Positions 52,262 through 61,634 of a stretch of 64,000 nt of DNA are shown here, in pieces. The notes under the pieces were generated by a model. It was not told the origin of the DNA and ran no database searches. It was given only the letters and a program-made list of their open reading frames with translations. The DNA is from an uncultured Eubacteriales bacterium (GTDB taxonomy: Bacteria; Bacillota; Clostridia; Peptostreptococcales; Anaerovoracaceae). The DNA lies in assembly GCA_902774265.1 (NCBI GenBank), contig CACYHR010000025.1, forward strand, positions 24,764 through 88,763, given 5' to 3'. Within the stretch, counting starts at the first letter, position 1. Each line of letters starts with the position of its first letter. Made by a program: the position numbers and the translations under genes.

Positions 52262-54454
52262 ATGGGATGGTTTGAAAATCAGATCGAAGAACGCAGAGCA
52301 TCCGATCAGCAGCTTCTCGAGGACTCATTTGACAAAGTTGCCGGGGTCATTCTCGGTGAGCGTAATGCAGAGAGACTGCGTGATGAACGTATCATAACAA
52401 AGGATGCGATCGAAGAAATACTTAAATACTATCACTGCAAACCGGTAGAGATACCGGATGGCCTGAATCCCAAGGAACAGCTGGATTACTGCATGAGACC
52501 GTACGGGCTTATGCGCCGTGATGTAGAGCTGACGGATGGCTGGTTCAATGATGCGTTCGGACCTATGATTGCTTTCACAAAGGAAGGCGGCCTGCCGGTT
52601 GCGATGCTGCCCGGAAAGGTCAGAGGATATACATTTACCGATCCTGCGACGGTAAAAAGGCAAAAAGTCAAGCCGCGGAATTCGCAGCTGTTTGAAAGAG
52701 AAGCGATATGTTTTTATCATCCGCTTCCGCAGAAAAGCCTCAAAATACATGATCTGCTGAAATATATGAGGAAGTGCACAGGTGCCGGTGATGTCGCGCG
52801 CATCGTATGCGCAACACTGATGCTGACACTCGTCGGTCTTGTCATGCCCCGCATGGTAAAGCTGCTTACAGGTCCCGTGGCTATGAGCGGCAGTCAGAGA
52901 GCTCTAGTCGGGATAGCTGTCTGCATGATAGGTTTTACGCTGACAAATCAGCTCATTACCAGTGTCAGAAATCTGCTCATGTACAGGCTGAATATAAAGA
53001 TATCTATAGGGGTTGAAGCGTCGATGATGATGAGGCTCCTTAGCCTGCCGGCAAACTTTTTCAGAGAATACAGTCCCGGAGAACTGAAGAGCAGGTCGTC
53101 ATCGGTCTCGCAGTTGAGTGCTGCTTTTACGAATATTTTCATGACTGCAGGTCTGTCATCTCTTACTTCGCTGCTGTATGTCACACAGATCTTCAGCTTT
53201 ACTCCGGCTCTTGTGATACCATCGATAGTTATAGTGCTGATTACGGTAATTTTTTCGGTTATTTCCACTCTTGTACAGGTTAATATCAGCCGGAAACTGA
53301 TGGAAGTGAATGCAAAGGAATCAGGACTGAGTTACGGACTGATTACAGGTGTACAGAAACTCAAGCTGTCTGGAGCGGAGAAACGCAGCTTTGCCAAATG
53401 GCTTGATATTTATTCCGAAGCTGCGGAACTGCAGTACAACCCGCCGATGTTTATCAAGATCAACAGTGTAATAAGCACTGCGATCGGTCTTATCTCGACG
53501 ATAGTTCTTTATTATTTTGCTATCATAAGCGGTGTCAGTCAGTCGGATTACTTCGCTTTTACATCGGCCTACGGAATGCTGATGGCAGCATTTATGATGG
53601 CATCGGAAATTGCGCTTACAGCCGCGCAGATCGGGCCGATTCTCGAAATGGCCAGGCCTTTCCTCGAAACAGAGCCGGAGACAGCTTCGGGCAAAGAAAT
53701 CATCACAGAGATATCGGGGCGCGTGGAACTCGAGCATGTGTTTTTCCGCTATGATGAACAATCCCCGTATGTGCTGAATGATATGTCACTCCGGATAAGA
53801 CCGGGAGAATACATAGCTGTTGTAGGCAAGACAGGCTGCGGTAAATCCACCCTGGTGAGGCTGCTGCTCGGTTTTGAGAAACCGGAAAAAGGCTCTGTAT
53901 ATTATGACAGTAAAAATATAGACAGTCTCGACCTTCCTTCTCTCAGAGGCAAGATAGGAACGGTCATGCAGGATGCCGGACTGTTCCAGGGAAATATTTA
54001 TTCCAACATAGTAATAACGAATCCGGAGCTTACCCTCAATGATGCGTGGGAAGCTGCGGAAAAAGCCGGTATTGCGGATGATATACGCGCCATGCCTATG
54101 GGTATGCACACTGTTGTATCGGAGGGCCAGGGAGGGATCTCGGGCGGACAGCGGCAGAGGCTGATGATAGCCCGTGCGATCGCTCCTAAACCTAATCTCC
54201 TTATATTTGACGAGGCTACATCTGCGCTTGACAACAGAACTCAGAAGCAGGTTTCAGAAGCGCTGGATGGCATGGGCTGTACACGTATTGTCATAGCACA
54301 CAGGCTTTCGACCATACGCCACTGCGACCGCATCCTGGTCCTGGACGGCGGATCGATCATAGAAGACGGCACATATGACGAGCTGATTGAAAAGGGCGGC
54401 TTTTTTGCCGAACTCGTCGAACGGCAGAGACTGGACGTTTCGGCTTCGCGGTAA
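52262..54454 (+). CDS. NHLM bacteriocin-system ABC transporter, ATP-binding/permease (second copy)
   Basis: 730 residues, partner of the preceding gene (11-base gap with AAGGAG). A cytoplasmic N-terminal region (GGLPVAMLPGKVRGYTFTDP) is followed by six helices and an ATPase with GKTGCGKST, ISGGQRQRLM and LLIFDEATSALDN. It is shorter than the paralogue at 35991 because it lacks that protein's N-terminal sensor-like part. Confidence 0.92.
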   Translation: MGWFENQIEERRASDQQLLEDSFDKVAGVILGERNAERLRDERIITKDAIEEILKYYHCKPVEIPDGLNPKEQLDYCMRPYGLMRRDVELTDGWFNDAFGPMIAFTKEGGLPVAMLPGKVRGYTFTDPATVKRQKVKPRNSQLFEREAICFYHPLPQKSLKIHDLLKYMRKCTGAGDVARIVCATLMLTLVGLVMPRMVKLLTGPVAMSGSQRALVGIAVCMIGFTLTNQLITSVRNLLMYRLNIKISIGVEASMMMRLLSLPANFFREYSPGELKSRSSSVSQLSAAFTNIFMTAGLSSLTSLLYVTQIFSFTPALVIPSIVIVLITVIFSVISTLVQVNISRKLMEVNAKESGLSYGLITGVQKLKLSGAEKRSFAKWLDIYSEAAELQYNPPMFIKINSVISTAIGLISTIVLYYFAIISGVSQSDYFAFTSAYGMLMAAFMMASEIALTAAQIGPILEMARPFLETEPETASGKEIITEISGRVELEHVFFRYDEQSPYVLNDMSLRIRPGEYIAVVGKTGCGKSTLVRLLLGFEKPEKGSVYYDSKNIDSLDLPSLRGKIGTVMQDAGLFQGNIYSNIVITNPELTLNDAWEAAEKAGIADDIRAMPMGMHTVVSEGQGGISGGQRQRLMIARAIAPKPNLLIFDEATSALDNRTQKQVSEALDGMGCTRIVIAHRLSTIRHCDRILVLDGGSIIEDGTYDELIEKGGFFAELVERQRLDVSASR

Positions 54455-54490
54455 ATGGCTGAAATGCAGCATAAATAAGACACAAAAATC

Positions 54491-54527
54491 GGCGGCAAAT
54501 CCGGATCATGGAAAGCCGCCGCTTTTT
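54491..54527 (+). terminator. Intrinsic terminator after the second NHLM operon
   Basis: GGCGGC pairs with GCCGCC, followed by GCTTTTT. It may serve the convergent WYL gene too. Confidence 0.75.
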
Positions 54528-54568
54528 ATTAATGTTCAATCAGTGCCGTTTAGTGCTGCTTAGTGCTG

Positions 54569-55531
54569 CTACCTCTGCTTTGCAAGCATGTCGGCATATC
54601 CTTTTACGACATTGTCCGATCCGATGATGCGTACATCTCCTCCGAAGCGGAACACCCAGGCGTAGAAAGCCGGGCTGATATCCGTATAGACCTTTGCGAT
54701 AAACTGATCATCGGATATCCTTGTTATGTCGAATTCCATACCGAAAGTATCGATAATATCATTTATCGTATTATTCCTGCAGCAGAGTTCAGCATTGGAC
54801 ACATTTTCTGCAGTCGGATCGAATACCTTGACTGCATATTCATCCACATTGAATTCGGCAGGTAAGCTTGTGTCCGCAGCATCTTTAAGAGAAAGATCTG
54901 TGATCCTGCTGATTCTGAACAGCTCGATATCAGTTTCGCCCTCGGTCTTTCCGGCAATATAGTAATGATTGGCAGTCCATATCAGACGGTATGGTGTCAT
55001 CTCGATGAATTCATCGCTGCTGAGAACTTCTTTTTTGTTAAGATCGTATTCACACAGGCGGAATCCGATTTTTCGGCCGGTCTTGATAGCGATGGTCAGC
55101 AGATTGAGCTTTTCACGGCAATGCGATCTGTGCTGCCTGCAGCGGTCGCTGTTGATAACTTCACGGTCGAGCAGGGATGCCATATGGACACTTGTGAGAT
55201 CTTTGAGCTTTGCGATAAGCTGACTGCTGGTTTTTGAATCGATGAAACCGGATGTTTCAATAGCGTCGGCTATCGTTTCCAGTTCATCGAGCTCGAACAT
55301 TCTGTCGACCCATCTGTATTTATTGGGTTTGCCTTTTTCCTTTTCAATTCCGTATCCGAGATCTTCGGATATGAATCTGATATTGGAATCGATCGTCTTG
55401 CGGTCGGGGCGGCTGTGGCCCATCTGCTCAAGCGCGTCGATTATCTGATATGTATTCATGCAGTGATCTCGATCGGTGTTCTCGTACAAAAGCTTGAGAA
55501 TATCGGTCACTTTACGTCGGTTATCATTCAT
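54569..55531 (-). CDS. WYL-domain transcriptional regulator
   Basis: About 320 residues: an N-terminal winged helix (RRKVTDILKLLYENTDR; DRKTIDSNIRFISEDLGYGI) and a WYL ligand-binding domain (MTPYRLIWTANHYYIAGKTE) with a C-terminal extension (WVFRFGGDVRIIG). The ATG at 55531 has GGAGG eleven bases upstream. It is divergent from the sulfoxide reductase operon; the shared 185-base gap holds AT-rich half-sites (ACAACTGG, ACAGTTGAT) that could be its operator. Confidence 0.88.
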   Translation of the reverse strand: MNDNRRKVTDILKLLYENTDRDHCMNTYQIIDALEQMGHSRPDRKTIDSNIRFISEDLGYGIEKEKGKPNKYRWVDRMFELDELETIADAIETSGFIDSKTSSQLIAKLKDLTSVHMASLLDREVINSDRCRQHRSHCREKLNLLTIAIKTGRKIGFRLCEYDLNKKEVLSSDEFIEMTPYRLIWTANHYYIAGKTEGETDIELFRISRITDLSLKDAADTSLPAEFNVDEYAVKVFDPTAENVSNAELCCRNNTINDIIDTFGMEFDITRISDDQFIAKVYTDISPAFYAWVFRFGGDVRIIGSDNVVKGYADMLAKQR

Positions 55532-55716
55532 TTTATCAGGGGACCTCCATGAAATTGCATTTTGGTTATGATTAGTATAACACAACTGGTTAAAAAGGAT
55601 TGTCAAAATAAACGGACAGTTGATGATAACGGTTGTATTTTTCTGATTATTTGGTTAGAATGTCGTTGCGCTGTAAAAAATGATCGTAAGCAGGGTGATC
55701 GGAAAGGAGAGTGTTC

Positions 55717-56205
55717 ATGACTGATTACGAATTAATGATAAAGCAGGCGGAGGCGCTGACAGCGGATACAGAATGGGAGATCTCATCGCTTGCAAATATT
55801 GCCGCGCTGATCTGGGAGTCTCTTGAAGATATCAACTGGGCGGGCTTTTATATTATGAGAAACGGCAGGCTGCATCTCGGGCCGTTTGAAGGCAGGGTCG
55901 CATGCACTGTTATAGATGTCGGCTCAGGTGTCTGCGGTACAGCAGCAGCGCAGAATGAGACGCAGCTCGTATATGATGTGCATGAATTTCCGGGACACAT
56001 AGCCTGTGATTCTGCAAGCAATTCGGAGATAGTCATACCCCTTCATCGTAAGGGAAGCATATACGGCGTACTTGATATAGACAGTCCCCTGACAGGCCGC
56101 TTTACTGACGGCGACAGAGCAGGGCTTGAAAAGCTGGCGAAGGTCATAGAGAATATGCTTGATGATGTGACATGCCGTAACGGAGAAGAAAAACAGGATG
56201 CTTAA
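55717..56205 (+). CDS. Free methionine-(R)-sulfoxide reductase (GAF domain)
   Basis: Reduces free Met-R-sulfoxide. The family cysteines are at VACTVIDVG, GVCGTAA and HIACDSASNSEIV, within a GAF fold; the middle one is catalytic. AAAGGAG supports the ATG at 55717. Its stop overlaps the next gene by eight bases, so the two are co-translated. Confidence 0.92.
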   Translation: MTDYELMIKQAEALTADTEWEISSLANIAALIWESLEDINWAGFYIMRNGRLHLGPFEGRVACTVIDVGSGVCGTAAAQNETQLVYDVHEFPGHIACDSASNSEIVIPLHRKGSIYGVLDIDSPLTGRFTDGDRAGLEKLAKVIENMLDDVTCRNGEEKQDA

Positions 56206-56668
56206 CAGTAATTATCTGATAATCAACAGAAAACCTCAGAAATTTGAAAAACTCAGGATTGCCGGACGGGCGGCGGTGTTCATCGATGATGCGGGAAAGG
56301 TGCTCGACAACGGAGTGCTGGCTCTTGACGATTCTGTTTATGCAGCTCTGTACTGCGATGAAGTGCGTAATATCACTATAGTTACAGACAGGGGCGGAAG
56401 ACGTGATGTTTTTACCATACTCTGGTTCAGCGAAGAAGGCTATCGCAATGATTCGGAATCGCTGCGTAAAGCATACAGCGGCAGGTTCAGCAGACAGAAT
56501 CTCAAACTCAACCGTTATGCAGAGTCGATAGCGGAGAAGCTTGACAACGGCGTACGTCTCAGAGTCACTGATGCTGTCGATGAATCCGGAATGAAAGTGT
56601 GTCCGGAATGCGGAATGATGAATCCTGTCGAAAGCGGGTATTGCCTTGAATGCGGAGCAGAGATATAA
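56198..56668 (+). CDS. Hypothetical protein with C-terminal zinc ribbon
   Basis: 156 residues. The N-terminal part is mostly beta strands (FEKLRIAGRAAVFIDDAGKV) with a short basic helix region. The C-terminus is a CxxC...CxxC ribbon (CPECGMMNPVESGYCLECG). No enzyme motif is recognised. It overlaps the sulfoxide reductase gene, suggesting a joint transcript. Confidence 0.7.
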   Translation: MLNSNYLIINRKPQKFEKLRIAGRAAVFIDDAGKVLDNGVLALDDSVYAALYCDEVRNITIVTDRGGRRDVFTILWFSEEGYRNDSESLRKAYSGRFSRQNLKLNRYAESIAEKLDNGVRLRVTDAVDESGMKVCPECGMMNPVESGYCLECGAEI

Positions 56669-56740
56669 TATACGGGCGCATGCATAAGAATCAGTGACTG
56701 AAAAGTCAAAATATAAGTTAATTGCAAAGGATAAAAGATA

Positions 56741-57532
56741 ATGGAAGACAATAAGGATATCAGGGAAAACACAGAAGTTACAGAAACAAAAGCAGCAGAA
56801 GCTGCTGAAACAAAGGCCGCAGAAACTGCAGAAACAGCAGAACAGGCTCAGCAGAAAGCCAGCACGGCAGCCAAGAGGGCAAAAAAGGCGGAAAGACGTG
56901 AGGCAAAGGCTTCGCGTAAGGCAGCTAATATAGTTGAGGAAAAAAGGAACAGACCGAACAATCTGCTGCTTGCGATACTTATATTCGGCGTTCTGATCGG
57001 AATGTTCGCATTTGTCAAGGGATACAATTATTACAAGCTGGAGCCGTCCATCCAGTCGTATATCAAGAATAACGGCGGCAAGGACACTTATGGCAGCATG
57101 ATGGTCGATGAACATACAACAGCTGCAGTCACAGCTAAAAAGAACAACATGAAAATAGTTCTTACATGCGAGCCGGATAAAGGTGAAGAAAAAGAATATA
57201 CAGATTTCTATAAAGGCGAAGACGGCATGGATCAGATCAAATACATCGGCGCTTATATGCTGACTACCATGAAACCGGAATGCCGCGGATTCTCTGCAAA
57301 TGTTAATGTCACAGCCAATGTTGCAGGAAAAGAAGTAAACAAGGTCAGCATGACATATAACGAAGCAAAGAAGTATCTCGAAGAGCAGGAAAAGAAAGCT
57401 CAGGAGGAACAGGAAAAGGCTAAGGAGGAGTCAAAATCTGCTGACAATCAGGCAGACGCTGAGGATACAGAAGCAGATGCCAATGCCGATGCAAATGCAT
57501 CCGGTGCGGAAACAGATAAAGCTGACGAGTAA
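56741..57532 (+). CDS. Single-pass membrane protein with low-complexity ends, unknown function
   Basis: 263 residues: an Ala/Glu/Thr-rich cytoplasmic start (TKAAEAAETKAAETAETAEQ), a basic stretch, one helix (LLLAILIFGVLIGMFAFV), an external domain of about 110 residues (DTYGSMMVDEHTTAAVT ... RGFSANVNVTANVAG, DUF4854-like in layout) and an acidic tail rich in Asp, Ala and Glu. An intrinsic terminator follows at once. Confidence 0.7.
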   Translation: MEDNKDIRENTEVTETKAAEAAETKAAETAETAEQAQQKASTAAKRAKKAERREAKASRKAANIVEEKRNRPNNLLLAILIFGVLIGMFAFVKGYNYYKLEPSIQSYIKNNGGKDTYGSMMVDEHTTAAVTAKKNNMKIVLTCEPDKGEEKEYTDFYKGEDGMDQIKYIGAYMLTTMKPECRGFSANVNVTANVAGKEVNKVSMTYNEAKKYLEEQEKKAQEEQEKAKEESKSADNQADAEDTEADANADANASGAETDKADE

Positions 57533-57547
57533 AAAAATTCATCAGAA

Positions 57548-57575
57548 AAGCGGAGAGATCGTCTCCGCTTTTTTG
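57548..57575 (+). terminator. Intrinsic terminator, probably bidirectional
   Basis: AAAGCGGAGA pairs with TCTCCGCTTT around a five-base loop, followed by TTTT. It stands between the membrane protein gene and the convergent response regulator. Confidence 0.85.
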
Positions 57576-57598
57576 ATGAATTATTCTGTTTAAACAGG

Positions 57599-58282
57599 TT
57601 ATATAGTGAATCTGTAACCGAGGCCTCTGACTGTGATCAGATATTTAGGATTGGAGGGATCGTCTTCGATCTTTTGCCTCAGCCTGTTTACGTAAACCAT
57701 GATAGCGTTTTCATCGATAATAGTCTCTCCCCAGATGACGCTGTAGAGCATATCCTTTGAAAATATGTGGTCGACATTGTCGATAAACAGCTTGATCATG
57801 GAATTTTCTTTTGCTGAAAGAGGTATCTCTACATCGTTCTTATAGAACCTCAGAGTGGATGTGTTATAAGTGAAAGGTCCGGCTGTGATGATATTGCTGC
57901 TGCCCGGCATAGTGCTGCGGCTACGGCGTATAAGAGCTTTTGCCTTTGCGACGAGTGTTACCGGATTAAAAGGTTTGATTATGTAGTCGTCTGCGCCGAT
58001 CTCAAGACCGTATAGAGCATCCTTGTCCTCCTTGCGTCCGCTGACCACCATGACCGGAGTGGACAGACCTCTTCCGCGTATCTGCCGGATCACTTCAAAA
58101 CCGTCGATTCCCCTCATATTTATATCGAGCAGTATCAGATCGTATTTATTTTTGCTGAGCTGCTCCAGGGCAGCTTCGCCGCTGATAGAAAGATCAGCCT
58201 CGATACCGTTGCTCTTGAGCGCTTTGAAAAGCATTGTCAGTATCGCTTTGTCGTCATCTACGACCAGAACCTTGTCCGCCAT
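57599..58282 (-). CDS. OmpR-family response regulator
   Basis: 227 residues. The receiver domain has the acidic pair VVDDD near the start, the phosphorylated Asp in LILLDINMRGIDG and Lys in YIIKPFNP. The C-terminal winged helix is LSAKENSMIKLFIDN ... VYVNRLRQKIEDDPSNPKYL ... VRGLGYRF. It is divergent from the sensor kinase gene at 58408 and is its likely partner. Confidence 0.93.
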   Translation of the reverse strand: MADKVLVVDDDKAILTMLFKALKSNGIEADLSISGEAALEQLSKNKYDLILLDINMRGIDGFEVIRQIRGRGLSTPVMVVSGRKEDKDALYGLEIGADDYIIKPFNPVTLVAKAKALIRRSRSTMPGSSNIITAGPFTYNTSTLRFYKNDVEIPLSAKENSMIKLFIDNVDHIFSKDMLYSVIWGETIIDENAIMVYVNRLRQKIEDDPSNPKYLITVRGLGYRFTI

Positions 58283-58407
58283 ATAATTACCCCCCTGCCG
58301 GGCTGTCGCCCGTATTGTAAAAATCCGGTTCCTATTTTAACACAACAATACGCTTTTGTGGTAGAGCTATAATGTGGTAGAATCTGCCAGTACGGAGGTA
58401 AAATAAA

Positions 58408-60183
58408 TTGAAAAGATCCAACTCCAGAACTGTACTCTTCACACTTGCCTTTGCTTTTGCGATGGTATGCATAGTCGGCGGCATATACGGCTGCTGGTCG
58501 GCGTTCGTGCGTTTTGACGAATCCATATTGCAGGAAAAGGACAGCCAGTTCTACAGCATACTGAATACCAGCGATGTAAACATCGATAATTCGCTGGATG
58601 CATTCTGCAGGGAGGCTGAGACGATATTCAAGAGAAGGGCGCTGGACGAGGCTATCGCCGGGTGGAGAAATACCGGCGACAAAAGTCAGCTGAAAGAATT
58701 CTTTAAAAACAATTCCCTCAAGGCCAACCCTATATATGCCGGAATAGTCATGTATCGCAGAGATGATGCCGTTGTTTCGGAAACAGTCTCCAAAAAGATC
58801 GATTATCTGGAGAAAAAAGACGGCCAGGGTATCAGGATTTGTAAAGATGATAACGGCAAATACCTGATCGCATATGAATACAGCAGAAATAAGAATATCA
58901 GTTTTGACGCTCTGATAGATCCGCAGCAGCTGTATATGAGCGCGCTTGGGCCGGACTCCGACGAAGGGCTGATACTGCTGGATAAATCCTCGCATGTAAC
59001 ACTGATAAAACCGGGGACTGAGGTTATCGTCTCAGGTACTGATGAAAATGCGGATCCTTCATCCCGTAAATGCATAGATAATATTATCCGCTGCCAGAAG
59101 GCGCACAAATCTGGAGGCGTCTCTCTTGAACTGACCGATGAAAAAGGCAAGGAATATACAGCGAGAATGGTCGTCATTACTGCAGATGATACATCGAACG
59201 GAGAATTTGCGCTTGGCATCACGGCAAATTACGACCGTGCGGCAGCTCCTTCGAGAGCAGCGGCAAGGACTATACTGCTGTTCGGCGCGGTAGCGGTATT
59301 CGGCATAATGATCATGCTGATACTTCTGCTTCTCCTTCACAGAACCAATACCGCCAACCGGCAGGAGCTTGAGACTATAAAGAAAAAGAATGAAACTCTT
59401 GCAGAGATCAATCAGCAGATGCAGGTTCTTTCACATCATCAGAGACTGGAGACCATAGGTACTATGACAGCCAGCATAGCTCATGATTTCAACAATCTGC
59501 TGACTCCGATCATGGGATACAGCATCATGACAATGGAAATGCTGCCGTCTGATGCCGTTGACATACAGGAAAACCTGATGGAAGTATACAACGCTTCGGT
59601 CAAGGCGAAGGACATGGTTCAGAGACTCTCGGATCTGTCCAAAAAAAGCAGAGTAGAGGATTATACCGAGCTCAATCCGGATGAAGTGGTCAGGAATGCT
59701 CTCAAGGTTACTCTTCCGGCAAAGCCCGAGAACGTAGATGTCAAGGTCCGCTTCAAATCCGGACGAAACAGGGTAAAAGGAGATAATACCCAGATTTCAC
59801 AGCTTGTCATGAATATAGTCCTGAATGCATACGACGCAATGAGGGAAAAAGGCGGCACCATACTCATCTCAACCCGTGCGACAGGAGGCAACATAGAACT
59901 GAGATTCAAGGATTCCGGTGAAGGAATGAGCCCGGAAACTGTTTCGCGAATATTCGATCCTTTCTATACAACAAAGGAATCAGGCAAGGGAACCGGCCTT
60001 GGACTTGCCATAGTAGCTCAGATCGTCGAAACACACGGGGGCAGGATATATGTCGACTCACAGCTCGGAGAAGGAACTGAATTCAGGATACTCCTTCCTG
60101 TATCCATCAGCACTGATACCACGGAACTCGCCCGGACAAGAGTTATCCGTCAGAAGGATATAGACGACGCACTGCATTCATAA
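58408..60183 (+). CDS. Membrane sensor histidine kinase
   Basis: 591 residues. Helices at residues 9-31 and about 288-313 flank an extracellular sensor. The phospho-acceptor His is in SIAHDFNNLLTPIMGYS, the hybrid-type motif shared with PAS-linked kinases. The ATPase has QLVMNIVLNAYDAM (N box), DSGEGMS (G1) and FYTTKESGKGTGLGLAIV (F and G2). GGAGG lies nine bases before the TTG start. It probably phosphorylates the divergent OmpR-type regulator; the signal is unknown. Confidence 0.92.
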   Translation: MKRSNSRTVLFTLAFAFAMVCIVGGIYGCWSAFVRFDESILQEKDSQFYSILNTSDVNIDNSLDAFCREAETIFKRRALDEAIAGWRNTGDKSQLKEFFKNNSLKANPIYAGIVMYRRDDAVVSETVSKKIDYLEKKDGQGIRICKDDNGKYLIAYEYSRNKNISFDALIDPQQLYMSALGPDSDEGLILLDKSSHVTLIKPGTEVIVSGTDENADPSSRKCIDNIIRCQKAHKSGGVSLELTDEKGKEYTARMVVITADDTSNGEFALGITANYDRAAAPSRAAARTILLFGAVAVFGIMIMLILLLLLHRTNTANRQELETIKKKNETLAEINQQMQVLSHHQRLETIGTMTASIAHDFNNLLTPIMGYSIMTMEMLPSDAVDIQENLMEVYNASVKAKDMVQRLSDLSKKSRVEDYTELNPDEVVRNALKVTLPAKPENVDVKVRFKSGRNRVKGDNTQISQLVMNIVLNAYDAMREKGGTILISTRATGGNIELRFKDSGEGMSPETVSRIFDPFYTTKESGKGTGLGLAIVAQIVETHGGRIYVDSQLGEGTEFRILLPVSISTDTTELARTRVIRQKDIDDALHS

Positions 60184-60323
60184 AGCTCAGAAATGTGCTC
60201 ATAAATTTGTATACGCAAAACATTATAATATGAGGAATTTAATCATATCTTGTGATATAATTACCGAAGGCTTAAAGATAGCTGTTTATTACTGATAATG
60301 AAAAACGAAAGGAAAAGAGAAAC

Positions 60324-61520
60324 ATGATAATTCTGGTAGTCAACACAGGCAGTTCATCCCTCAAATACCAGCTCTTCAACATGGACGATCAAAAAGTCCT
60401 TGCAAAGGGGCTCTGCGAGAGAATAGGCGAAGACGGACACATGAACTACAAGACAGATGCAGGCACTGTATTTGACAAGGACATTGCTCTGCCGGATCAC
60501 GGAGTAGCTATGCAGCTCGTTATAGATGCTCTTACAGACAAGGAACACGGCGTAATCTCCGATATGAACGAGATCGGTGCAGTAGGACACAGAATAGTAC
60601 AGGGCGGATATCTTTTCGACAAGTCAGAGATTATCACTGATGAGGTGGAGGCAGGTATCGAAGAACTCTGCGTTATCGGACCTCTCCACAATCCGCCTGC
60701 TCTTGTAGGTATCAGAGCATGCAAAAAGGTTCTTCCGAACACACCGGGAGTAGTTGTTTTCGATACAACATTCCACCGCACAATGCCTGATGAATGCAAA
60801 TACTACGCAATCCCTTGGGAATATGCTGAAAAATATCATGTACAGAGATACGGTGCTCACGGAACGAGCCACCGCTATGTTTCCGAGAGATGCGCTGAGC
60901 TGATGGGAAAAGACCCTTCAGAACTCAACATAATTACATGCCACCTCGGTAATGGTTCGTCCATTTCAGCTGTAAAGGGCGGTAAGTGCTACGACACATC
61001 CATGGGACTTACCCCGCTTGAAGGACTTGTAATGGGTACACGCTGCGGCTCCATTGACCCGACAGTTGTCAGCTTTATCTATGAGCAGACAGGAATGCCG
61101 GTCAAGGAGATCACAGACATGATGACCAAAAAGTCCGGACTCCTCGCTGTTTCCGAGATTTCCGGAGACTGCAGAGACATCGTCAAGGCTGAGGCTGAGG
61201 GAAACCACAAGGCTCACGTTGCAAGAGAGATGCTGCTCAGATCGGTAAAGAGATTTATCGGTGCTTACGCTGCTGAACTCGGTCACGTTGATGCTATGGT
61301 ATTCACAGCAGGTATCGGAGAGAACGATATCGAGCTCAGAGAAAAAGTCTGCGACAACCTCGGATTTATGGGCGTTAAGATCGACAAGGAAAAGAACAAC
61401 TGCAGAGGTGAAGAAGTAGAGATCACCGCTGAAGGAGCTTCGATCCGCACATTCATCATCCCTACTAACGAAGAGCTGATGATTGCAAAGGATACTCAGG
61501 CGCTTGTCGAGGCTATGTAA
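60324..61520 (+). CDS. ackA: Acetate kinase
   Basis: Forms ATP and acetate from acetyl phosphate. 398 residues: VVNTGSSSLKYQLF at the N-terminus, VVFDTTFHRTMP, RYGAHGTSHRYV (catalytic region), CHLGNGSSI, GLVMGTRCGSIDP and FTAGIGEND. All are family signatures. The gene directly precedes pyruvate:ferredoxin oxidoreductase, pairing ferredoxin reduction with substrate-level phosphorylation. No phosphotransacetylase gene is adjacent. Confidence 0.98.
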   Translation: MIILVVNTGSSSLKYQLFNMDDQKVLAKGLCERIGEDGHMNYKTDAGTVFDKDIALPDHGVAMQLVIDALTDKEHGVISDMNEIGAVGHRIVQGGYLFDKSEIITDEVEAGIEELCVIGPLHNPPALVGIRACKKVLPNTPGVVVFDTTFHRTMPDECKYYAIPWEYAEKYHVQRYGAHGTSHRYVSERCAELMGKDPSELNIITCHLGNGSSISAVKGGKCYDTSMGLTPLEGLVMGTRCGSIDPTVVSFIYEQTGMPVKEITDMMTKKSGLLAVSEISGDCRDIVKAEAEGNHKAHVAREMLLRSVKRFIGAYAAELGHVDAMVFTAGIGENDIELREKVCDNLGFMGVKIDKEKNNCRGEEVEITAEGASIRTFIIPTNEELMIAKDTQALVEAM

Positions 61521-61634
61521 TTATCATATTCATATTGCGGGAATAATTGTTATATATATAATTATTCGTTAAAACTTATCACTTTTGCTTTTCAAATCAT
61601 TTTTCAAAATTATTAACTAAGAGGAGATGAAAAA

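Noticed and set aside
61521-61634. AT-rich palindrome AATAATT/AATTATT after ackA as a terminator
   Set aside because: Only A-T pairs and no following T-run; it may simply be promoter DNA of the next gene.
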